Origin: Pseudomonas sp. Irchel 3E13
GTDB lineage: Bacteria > Pseudomonadota > Gammaproteobacteria > Pseudomonadales > Pseudomonadaceae
Direction of reading: 5' to 3'
NCBI RefSeq assembly: GCF_900187455.1
Contig: NZ_FYDX01000008.1
Location: 186,001-250,000, forward strand
Length of the DNA stretch: 64,000 nucleotides
Shown in pieces: positions 33,667 through 41,072 of the stretch (its first letter is position 1; each line of letters opens with the position of its first letter). A program made the position numbers and the translations under genes. The notes under the pieces are model-generated. The model was not told the DNA's origin. It ran no database searches and saw only the letters and a list, made by a program, of their open reading frames with translations.

Positions 33667-35433
33667 TCAGCGCACCCGATCGCGGCTCTGCACCGCCAGG
33701 TCCAGCGCTTTCTGCATGTCCAGCCGCGCCGAGCGGCCGACGTCGCGGTCGCCGAGCTGGTAGTTGCGCTCGGACGGCAGGATGGGCGCGGTGAGGTCCT
33801 CGCCGTCCATGGCTTCGAAGTCGTGGTTGTCACCGATGGTCATGGCGCTGCGGCGCAGCAGCATGCGCAGTTGCTCGGGCTGCAGTTGCGGATTGATCGA
33901 CAGCATCGCCGCCAGCAGGCCGGCGACCATCGGCGTGGCATAGGAGGTGCCACAGTGCACTGCGCCGGTCTGGCCGGCCTCGCGGTTCGAGGCGTGGGCG
34001 CACGCGGCGGCGGTGATGTCGACGCGCATGTCGATGTTCGAGGTGCTGCGCTTGACCGCGTACGCCGGGTCCTCGACGGCGCGCCCGCCGTCTGCGTTGC
34101 GCTGGTGCCCGCCGACCACCAGCAACTGCTCGGTGATAAACGAGGAGGGCAGGCGGTATTCATCGCTGCCGGAGAACGACGCGCCGTTGCCGGCGGAGTT
34201 CACCACCACGACATCGGGATGATCCTTGCGCAGCCAGAGGAAGAATTCCTCCAGCAACTCCTCGTAGCCAGCCATGGCGATGCCCGAGCGCAGCAGCGAG
34301 TCGACGTCGTCGCCGTCGACATTCTTCGCGCCGACGCGGTGGATGCCCCAACTCCAGTTGAGCACGCGCACGCCGTCTTCGACGAGGTTCACCGAGGCGG
34401 CGATGTTGGCGGTGATGCCGGCATCGGAATTGCGCTCGACGATGACCTCGAAACCGCCGCCGGCCTTGTCCAGCCCGCGCAGGAAACCGGTATTGCCACC
34501 GTTATCCCAGCCCGCGCCGAGGATGCCGGCGACAGTGGTGCCGTGGTTGTCCGGCTTGGCGGCGTCGCGGGCGTAGACGCAAGTGCGCGGTGGCGAGCAG
34601 GCGCCCAGGTAGTCGGCGAAGTCCGCCGTGTCGAAATCGACGTCGCGCTCGATCAGGCCGATGCGCACCGGCTGCGGATGGATGGGCGCCTGTCGTCCCG
34701 GTATGCGCCGCTGGTAGTAATTCACTGCATCGAGAAAGCGGTTCGCGGCCCACTCGTCCGAGTCCTCGGCCGGCTTGTTCTGCGCCGCGGGGCGGGCGGT
34801 GGCGTGCTCGGATTCTTCCGCCGCGGACTCCTCGACCACCACGGCATCCACGCTGGTCTCGCTGCCCAGCCGCAGCACCAACGCATCGCGCTGCATCAGG
34901 TCATTGGCCGGCAGGCGAAGCTGGTAGAGGTTCAGCGGCGCGATGCTGCCGACCACCTTCGCGCCGTACTTGCGCGCCAGGCGCTCGGCTTCCTGGCGAC
35001 CGTCCTGGTTTTCCTCGATCAGCAGGCTGACCAGATCGACGTAGGTGGTAAGGCCGTCCATGTTCTTCGCCACCTCGTCCGGCCCGGCGGCCAGCACATG
35101 GCTGTTGCGCAGGCTCAGCCAGGCGGCGTTGCTGGCGCGCGGACCGTCTTCCAGCCAGAGCGGGCCGCTCTGGTAGCCGGCGCTGTCGAGGCGCAGCCGC
35201 AAGGTGTCGCCCTCGCGTTGCACGCTGTTGGCCGGCAGCGCCTTGTCACCCAGCTTCAAGTGCGGCGTTGCCGCGCCCAGCCCGCGCACGCGCAGGCACC
35301 AGTCCTGCTGCCGGCTTTCCAGCAGGTCGCCACAGCGTTTCAGGCTTTCCAGGCGCAGCGGCGCTTCCGCGGCGGTCACAGGATTGCCGGCCAGCATGAG
35401 CACGGTGGCGAAAGCGGCGGATCGTAACGGCAT
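33667..35433 (-). CDS. Secreted S8 (subtilisin-like) peptidase with altered catalytic Asp
   Basis: The 588-residue exported protein has a signal peptide ending NPVTAAEA, a roughly 230-residue N-terminal region, and an S8 peptidase domain from about 255. The catalytic His is in NHGTTVAGILGA (His297), the oxyanion Asn in VNSAGNG (Asn416), and the nucleophile in GTSYATPMVAG (Ser497). The Asp strand, usually like VAVIDSG, reads RIGLIERDVDF: Glu262 stands where Asp is expected unless Asp264 takes its place. The roughly 120-residue spacing between His297 and the oxyanion Asn is longer than usual. The substrate is unknown; an exported protease or proprotein role is possible. The N-terminal region contains no recognised inhibitor domain. 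Confidence 0.82.
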   Translation of the reverse strand: MPLRSAAFATVLMLAGNPVTAAEAPLRLESLKRCGDLLESRQQDWCLRVRGLGAATPHLKLGDKALPANSVQREGDTLRLRLDSAGYQSGPLWLEDGPRASNAAWLSLRNSHVLAAGPDEVAKNMDGLTTYVDLVSLLIEENQDGRQEAERLARKYGAKVVGSIAPLNLYQLRLPANDLMQRDALVLRLGSETSVDAVVVEESAAEESEHATARPAAQNKPAEDSDEWAANRFLDAVNYYQRRIPGRQAPIHPQPVRIGLIERDVDFDTADFADYLGACSPPRTCVYARDAAKPDNHGTTVAGILGAGWDNGGNTGFLRGLDKAGGGFEVIVERNSDAGITANIAASVNLVEDGVRVLNWSWGIHRVGAKNVDGDDVDSLLRSGIAMAGYEELLEEFFLWLRKDHPDVVVVNSAGNGASFSGSDEYRLPSSFITEQLLVVGGHQRNADGGRAVEDPAYAVKRSTSNIDMRVDITAAACAHASNREAGQTGAVHCGTSYATPMVAGLLAAMLSINPQLQPEQLRMLLRRSAMTIGDNHDFEAMDGEDLTAPILPSERNYQLGDRDVGRSARLDMQKALDLAVQSRDRVR

Positions 35434-35845
35434 CGGTTGAGCATCCCGGGGTGAAGGTCCTGCTGTTCCGACTATCCCGCAGGCCGCTTCGTTCAGCGAG
35501 GAGCCCTCGGCGAGGCCTTTGCTTTGCGTGCATATTATTTAATGTGTGCCGATTGATTCGCTTAACACATGCGGGTTGTTTAGATATTGATGTGCGTCAG
35601 GAAGTTGTCATTTATTTTTAATAAATAAAATATTTTCCTGCGTTATTAGCCGGCGCTGAAAACTTTACATAGCCTGCCGTCATCAATAATGGCTATGGGC
35701 CATTGGTGGGCGTAAGCTATGCGCCGCGCCCCGCCGGGCGTTTTCCTGGTTATTGAGGCAGCCCTGTAACGCGCGTGATGAAAGACGGTTTCATCGGGCT
35801 TGCCGTGCCTTCGCAACTGTACATATGTTTTTTCGGATCGAGTTG
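35434..35845. other. AT-rich intergenic region with palindrome, promoter region of the PAS-GGDEF-EAL gene
   Basis: The stretch 35525-35700 is clearly richer in A+T than its surroundings. It contains a perfect dyad ATTTATT-TTT-AATAAAT at 35610-35626 overlapping a possible promoter (TTGTCA at 35605-35610 and TAAAAT at 35626-35631, spacer 15). No gene was seen. The dyad could be an operator. Confidence 0.4.
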
Positions 35846-38380
35846 ATGCCTATTTCCCAAAACCTCTCTGATGTTTTCGTGCAAACGCTGGAACAAGCCA
35901 TCGACAGTGTGGTTGTAATCGACACCTGCAACTGTGTGGTGTTGTTCAATGCCGCCGCGGAAAAGTTGTGGGGATTTTCCAGGGAAGAAGTGCTTGGAAA
36001 AAATGTCAGCATGCTGGTGCCGGAAAACATCCGCAGTAAACATGATGGCTATGTCGACTCCAATCGGCGCACCGGTATCAACAAGATTGTCGGTACGACC
36101 CGGGATGTGCCCATTCATAAAAAAGACGGCACGCAACGCTGGGGTTCGATGTCGATTTCGCGGGTCGTCAGTGAGGGCCAGATATTATTCACCGCATTTG
36201 TCAAAGATGTGACGGAACAGCGAAAGGAACGCAAACGCATCAAACTGTTATCGATGGTCGCCGATCAAACTGATAATGCGATTTTTATTACCGATGGTAG
36301 TGGCGGCGTGGTCTATGCGAATAAAGGTTTTGCCAAGATCTTTGGTTATGACTTTAGTGAGGTTGAAGGCTGCAAACCCGCGAAGTTACTGGTGCCGCAT
36401 TTACCCTCGGCGCGTATTGCGCGGGTTCAAGAAGGTTTGAAAGGCGGCCGTTCATTCCGCCTCGAAGAGTTATTGAAAGTCAAAGGCGGCGAACGTATCT
36501 GGTGTGATGTTGCAATCAACCCGGTGATTGGCGCCAATGGCGAACTTGCCCACACCGTGACGGTATTGACCGATATCACCGCGTCAAAGATTCATGAAGT
36601 GCTGCAACATTGCATTCTCGACGCGATGGTGCGGGAGATGCCGCTGGAGTCGGTCATGGACTTGCTGTGCAAGGAAGTCGAGCGGATGTCCCCGGAAGTT
36701 CGCGCCGCAGTGATCCAGGTCGATGAAGATGGCGCCATGCACCCGCTGGCGGCGCCCGGCTTTTCCGAGCGTTATGGGCAACTGCTCGAAGGCATGCCGA
36801 TCAAGGACGGCATCGGTTCGTCCAGCCTTGCGGCTGAGCGGGGCGAGATCGTGTTTGTCCGGGACATTGGCAGCGACCCGCGCTGGGCGTTGATCCGCGA
36901 CGAATTCCTCGACCTGGGAATCAAGAGCTGCTGGTCCATTCCGATCAAGAGCGCCAAGGGCGCCGCCATCGGGGTGCTGGCCTTCTACTACAGCGATCAT
37001 CGGACGCCCTCGGTGCTGCACCAGCAGATGGTCGATGTGATCATTCCGCTGTGCGCGCTGGCCATGGAACGCGAGGTCAACCGCGAGAGCATCCGCCAAC
37101 TGGCGTTCTACGACAGTCTGACGCAACTGCCCAACCGCAGCCTGCTGCATGCCAAGGCCGATCACGCGTTGATCGAGGCGCGGCGCAGCAAAACCTCGCT
37201 GGCGGTGTTGTTCATCGACCTCGACCGTTTCAAGCAAATCAATGATTCGCTGGGCCATCCGGCGGGCGACGCGTTGCTCAAATTGATCGCCCAGCGCCTC
37301 AATGCCAACCGAAACGCCGCCGACATCGTTGGCCGGCTGTCGGGCGATGAGTTCGTCATCGTCCTGCCCAATTGCGACAGCGACAACGTCACCGAGGCGA
37401 TCGAGGACATCAAGCATGCGATTTCCCAGCCCTGTCAGATCGCCGGCTCGTGTTTTTCGCCGTCCGCCAGCATGGGCGTCAGCATCTACCCGCGCGACGG
37501 CCATGACATGGGCACCCTGATCCACCGCGCCGACATGGCCATGTACCAGGCCAAGCACTCGGGCCGCGGCCGCTTCAGCTTCTTCAGCCATGAGCTGAAC
37601 GAGCTGGCCCAGGAGCGCCAGGCGCTGGAAAACGCCCTGCGCGACGCCATCGAACAGGGCGGCCTGCACCTCAACTACCAGCCCCAGGTGAATATCGAAG
37701 ACGGCCAGGTGTATGGCGTCGAAGCCCTGGCCCGTTGGACGCACCCGACCTTCGGCGTGGTCTCGCCCGCGCGTTTCATCCCGCTGGCGGAGGAGTGCGG
37801 GCTGATTACCGAGCTGGGGCACTGGGCGGTCAAGGAAGCCTGCCGGCAACTGGCGGTGTGGCGTCGCAAGGGCCTGAACATCCCGTCGGTGTCGGTGAAC
37901 CTGTCGCCCAGCAACTTCCACAATCTGGACCTGGCCGGAATGATCGGCAACGTGCTTGATCAACATGGCCTGGCGGCCAAGGACCTGACCATTGAACTCA
38001 CCGAAAACCTGCTGCTCGACACTAACCCGGGGACCATGAAGGTTCTTCACGACCTCAGCGAACGCGGCATCAAACTGGCCATGGATGATTTCGGGACAGG
38101 CTACTCAAGCTTGAGTTACCTTCGCAAACTGCCCATCCAGGAATTGAAGCTGGACCGTAGCTTCGTGCTGGATCTTGAAGCGGATGAAACCAGTCGTGCG
38201 CTCAGTGACGCAGTGATGCGCATCGGCGACAGCCTTCGCCTGAAGGTGGTTGCCGAAGGGGTCGAGGAGCAAGGCCAGTACAAGATTCTCAAGGATCAGG
38301 GGTACCACGTTGCCCAGGGTTACCTGCTGTCGAAGCCGCTTACGCCGCAAGACCTGGAAGCCTGGATGACGAAGTACTGA
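35846..38380 (+). CDS. DosP/FixL-like PAS-PAS-GAF-GGDEF-EAL cyclic-di-GMP phosphodiesterase
   Basis: The 844-residue cytoplasmic protein has PAS-A (about 10-125), PAS-B (130-250), GAF (255-410), GGDEF (420-580) and EAL (590-844). PAS-A has the heme-PAS pattern of FixL and E. coli DosP: RSKHDGY places His66 as proximal ligand, and Arg86 lies exactly 20 residues later (IVGTTRDV), like His200/Arg220 of FixL and His77/Arg97 of DosP. The GGDEF site reads SGDEF (499-503), so cyclase activity is doubtful. EAL is intact (VEALARW, LTENLLLD, MDDFGTGYSSLSYL, EGVEE), so c-di-GMP hydrolysis is likely, possibly oxygen-controlled. A start at 35825 would add seven residues. A BdlA-like receptor gene follows after 51 bp. 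Confidence 0.87.
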   Translation: MPISQNLSDVFVQTLEQAIDSVVVIDTCNCVVLFNAAAEKLWGFSREEVLGKNVSMLVPENIRSKHDGYVDSNRRTGINKIVGTTRDVPIHKKDGTQRWGSMSISRVVSEGQILFTAFVKDVTEQRKERKRIKLLSMVADQTDNAIFITDGSGGVVYANKGFAKIFGYDFSEVEGCKPAKLLVPHLPSARIARVQEGLKGGRSFRLEELLKVKGGERIWCDVAINPVIGANGELAHTVTVLTDITASKIHEVLQHCILDAMVREMPLESVMDLLCKEVERMSPEVRAAVIQVDEDGAMHPLAAPGFSERYGQLLEGMPIKDGIGSSSLAAERGEIVFVRDIGSDPRWALIRDEFLDLGIKSCWSIPIKSAKGAAIGVLAFYYSDHRTPSVLHQQMVDVIIPLCALAMEREVNRESIRQLAFYDSLTQLPNRSLLHAKADHALIEARRSKTSLAVLFIDLDRFKQINDSLGHPAGDALLKLIAQRLNANRNAADIVGRLSGDEFVIVLPNCDSDNVTEAIEDIKHAISQPCQIAGSCFSPSASMGVSIYPRDGHDMGTLIHRADMAMYQAKHSGRGRFSFFSHELNELAQERQALENALRDAIEQGGLHLNYQPQVNIEDGQVYGVEALARWTHPTFGVVSPARFIPLAEECGLITELGHWAVKEACRQLAVWRRKGLNIPSVSVNLSPSNFHNLDLAGMIGNVLDQHGLAAKDLTIELTENLLLDTNPGTMKVLHDLSERGIKLAMDDFGTGYSSLSYLRKLPIQELKLDRSFVLDLEADETSRALSDAVMRIGDSLRLKVVAEGVEEQGQYKILKDQGYHVAQGYLLSKPLTPQDLEAWMTKY

Positions 38381-38431
38381 CGTATTGAAGGTGCACGCTG
38401 CTTATCTCTCTCGTAATTGGAGGACTTCCTC

Positions 38432-39754
38432 ATGTTTTCAGCATATCGGCGGCTCAAGCAGGAGCTTGCAGAAGCGCGTGAAAAGCTCTCGTCGCTCGAA
38501 CAGGTCAAGGACAGCCTGGACAGTGAAATGCTCGTCCTGACGTTGAGCTCGCAAGGTGAAATCACCTATGCCAACGGCAACTTCCTCAAGGAAATGCAGT
38601 ACTCGGCCAGCGCCGTGGAACGCAAGATCCTTTTCGGGCTGGTGCCGGAGTATGCCCAGAGCACCAACCACTTCGGCCTCATGAAGCGCGCGATCCAGAG
38701 CGGCGAGCACTGGGCCGGCGCCCTGCAACTGCGCCGTGGCAACGGTAACGAGGCCTGGCTGCGGGCGATCGTGCAGCCGGTCAGGAACGCACGCGGGCAG
38801 ATCGACTATGTCTCGCTGTACGCCAACGACCTGACCCGCACCATCGAAACCTCGCGGGAGCGGGAAAACCTTATCGAGGCCCTGCAACGTTCCACCGCCG
38901 TGGTCGAATTCGACCTGCAGGGCACGGTGCTGAACGCCAATGAGCGGTTCCTCAATGCGATGGGCTACACCCTCAAAGGCATCCAGGGCAAACACCATCG
39001 GGTGTTCTGCGACGCCGAAGAGCAGGGTTCTGCGGGCTACGAGCGGTTCTGGGAAAAACTGCGCCGTGGCGAGTTCATCGCCGATCGCTTCAAGCGCATC
39101 GACAGCCACGGCCATGTGGTCTGGCTGGAAGCGACCTACAACCCCATTTCCGACGCCCATGGCCGGCTGTACAAGATCGTCAAGTTCGCCACGGTCATCA
39201 CCGACCAGGTCAACCGCGAGATCGCCGTGTCGCAGGCGGCGGAAATCGCCTTCACCACCTCGCAACAGACCGACGACAGCGCCCGGCGCGGCAGCGTCGT
39301 GATCCAGGAAACCGTCGATGTTATCCAGGGCCTGGCGGTGCAAATGACTGCGGCGGTGGAAGGTATCGCGGCGCTGGACAAGCAGTCGCAGATCGTTGGC
39401 AGCATCGTCAAAAGCATCGGCGGCATTGCCGACCAGACCAACCTGCTGGCCTTGAACGCGGCGATCGAAGCGGCGCGTGCGGGCGAGCAGGGGCGCGGCT
39501 TTGCGGTGGTCGCCGATGAAGTCCGGCAACTGGCCTCGCGCACCACCAAGGCGACCGAAGAAATCGTCGACGTCGTGACGCAAAACCAGAAACTGGCCGA
39601 AGAAGCCGTGCGCATCATCGAACAGGGCAAGCGCCATGCCGAGCAGGGCCTTGAGCTGTCCGCGCAGGCGGGGACCGTTATCGTCGAGATCCAGGACGGG
39701 GCGCAGAAGGTGGTGAATGCCGTGGGGCAGTTCACCAATCAATTGTCGGTTTGA
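38432..39754 (+). CDS. Soluble PAS-PAS methyl-accepting chemotaxis protein, BdlA-like
   Basis: The 440-residue protein has no membrane helices. It has an N-terminal helix, two PAS domains (about 25-135 and 145-265; MQYSASAVERKILFGLVPEY, GYTLKGIQGKHHRVFCDAEE) and a short signalling domain with the invariant hairpin GIADQTNLLALNAAIEAARAGEQGRGFAVVADEVRQLA. This layout and length match P. aeruginosa BdlA, which controls biofilm dispersion together with c-di-GMP phosphodiesterases; the neighbour here is such an enzyme. GGAGG precedes ATG 38432; an upstream in-frame start would place the ribosome site within the coding region. A role in dispersion is inferred. Confidence 0.85.
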   Translation: MFSAYRRLKQELAEAREKLSSLEQVKDSLDSEMLVLTLSSQGEITYANGNFLKEMQYSASAVERKILFGLVPEYAQSTNHFGLMKRAIQSGEHWAGALQLRRGNGNEAWLRAIVQPVRNARGQIDYVSLYANDLTRTIETSRERENLIEALQRSTAVVEFDLQGTVLNANERFLNAMGYTLKGIQGKHHRVFCDAEEQGSAGYERFWEKLRRGEFIADRFKRIDSHGHVVWLEATYNPISDAHGRLYKIVKFATVITDQVNREIAVSQAAEIAFTTSQQTDDSARRGSVVIQETVDVIQGLAVQMTAAVEGIAALDKQSQIVGSIVKSIGGIADQTNLLALNAAIEAARAGEQGRGFAVVADEVRQLASRTTKATEEIVDVVTQNQKLAEEAVRIIEQGKRHAEQGLELSAQAGTVIVEIQDGAQKVVNAVGQFTNQLSV

Positions 39755-39773
39755 GGGCCGGACGGGAAATCCA

Positions 39774-39791
39774 GCGCCGCCCACGCGGCGC
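39774..39791. repeat. GCGCCGCCCACGCGGCGC palindrome family member
   Basis: Arms GCGCCGC/GCGGCGC with loop CCAC lie just after the BdlA-like gene and before a convergent gene end, the same placement as the other copies at 735, 27276 and 29483. Confidence 0.65.
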
Positions 39792-39805
39792 TCGATCCTG
39801 ACGGC

Positions 39806-41020
39806 TCAACCCGCCCCGGCCTGTGCCTCCTGCAACACCCGCAACAGATTCCCGCTCCAGATAGCCGCCAGGTCCTGTTCGCTGTACCCGGCATCCAGCA
39901 ATCGCTGGCTGACCCGGGGCAGTTGGCTCACATCCTCCAGCCCGATCACGCCGCCACCGCCATCCCAGTCGGCACCGATCCCGACGTGACGCGGGCCGAC
40001 CACCTCCAGCACATGCAGCAGGTGTTTCATGAACACCTCCAGGTCCGCTCGCGGTTGCGGGTAGCGCCGGTCGATCTCGGCCCGTTCGGCAAACAACGCC
40101 CGGGCCTGCTCCGGGCTGAGCGCGGCGATGTTGCGAAAGCGCGCGCCCAGCGCGGCCAGGGCCTTGTTGCGTTCAGGGTTGGGTGTGAGCGGCACCAGGT
40201 AGTCGCTGTAAGCCGTGACCTGGATCACACCGCCCTTGGCCGCCAATTTGCGCAAGCGCTCATCGTCGAGGTTGCGCGGGTGGGCGTTGATCGCGTGGCT
40301 GCTGGAATGCGAGGCAATGACCGGCACTGTGGACAACACCAGTACCTGGTCGAGCACGGCGTTGGACGCATGCGACACGTCCAGCAGAATGCCCAGCCGG
40401 TTGGCTTCGCGCACCAGTGCCCTGCCTTTGTCATTCAGCCCGTGCCACTCGGGCAGGGCGGTGGCCGAGTCGGCAAAACTGTTGCTGGCGAAATGCACCA
40501 GCCCGAGCATGCTCAGGCCCTGGCGCTGGTAGGTGCGCAACAGCTCAGGGTCGGCCGCCAGCGGTTCGGCATTCTCCATGCTGATGAACACCACCCGCTT
40601 GCCGCTCGCGGCGATGCGCCGGGCGTCGTCGGCGGTGCGTGCCAGGGCGAACTGTTGCGGCTGGCGGTCGATCATGTCGCGGATGCGCTGCAGGGTCGCC
40701 AGGCCATAGGCACTGGCATGGGCGAGCCCGGCTTCGTCCCGTGGACCCTGGGGGGTGTAGATGGCGAAGAAGCCGCCATCCAGCCCGCCTTCGCGCATGC
40801 GCGGCAGATCGACCTGGCTGCCATCGATCTGGGTGTCGTGGCGCTGATTGATGTCCCAGCCGGGGCGGGTCAGTTGCAAGGGCGTATCGAGGTGGCTGTC
40901 GAGGACCAGCAGGCGCTGATGCAGGGCGAGAGTTTCCGGGCTGACAGCGGCGGGCTCCGGCACGCTGGCGGCATGGGTCGTCAGGCTCGCCAGAGCAAGG
41001 GTGAACAGCATTGGCTTCAT
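39806..41020 (-). CDS. Membrane dipeptidase (renal dipeptidase, M19 family), exported
   Basis: The 404-residue zinc hydrolase has a short signal peptide (MLFTLALASLTTHAAS). Metal-ligand motifs of the M19 family are visible: VLDSHLDTPL, the bridging Glu in FISMENAEPL, DVSHASN and IASHSSSHAI, followed by GIGADWDGGGG. These enzymes split dipeptides, including D-residues, and PvdM of pyoverdine maturation belongs to the same family. It is downstream of, and 52 bp from, a TonB-dependent receptor gene on the same strand, so it may process a peptide or peptide siderophore taken up by that receptor. ATG 41020 has GGAG upstream. Confidence 0.87.
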   Translation of the reverse strand: MKPMLFTLALASLTTHAASVPEPAAVSPETLALHQRLLVLDSHLDTPLQLTRPGWDINQRHDTQIDGSQVDLPRMREGGLDGGFFAIYTPQGPRDEAGLAHASAYGLATLQRIRDMIDRQPQQFALARTADDARRIAASGKRVVFISMENAEPLAADPELLRTYQRQGLSMLGLVHFASNSFADSATALPEWHGLNDKGRALVREANRLGILLDVSHASNAVLDQVLVLSTVPVIASHSSSHAINAHPRNLDDERLRKLAAKGGVIQVTAYSDYLVPLTPNPERNKALAALGARFRNIAALSPEQARALFAERAEIDRRYPQPRADLEVFMKHLLHVLEVVGPRHVGIGADWDGGGGVIGLEDVSQLPRVSQRLLDAGYSEQDLAAIWSGNLLRVLQEAQAGAG

Positions 41021-41072
41021 GGGGCAGGCTCCAGAAATCAGCGGCCGCGCCTGGCGGGCGCGGCCAGGGCGG

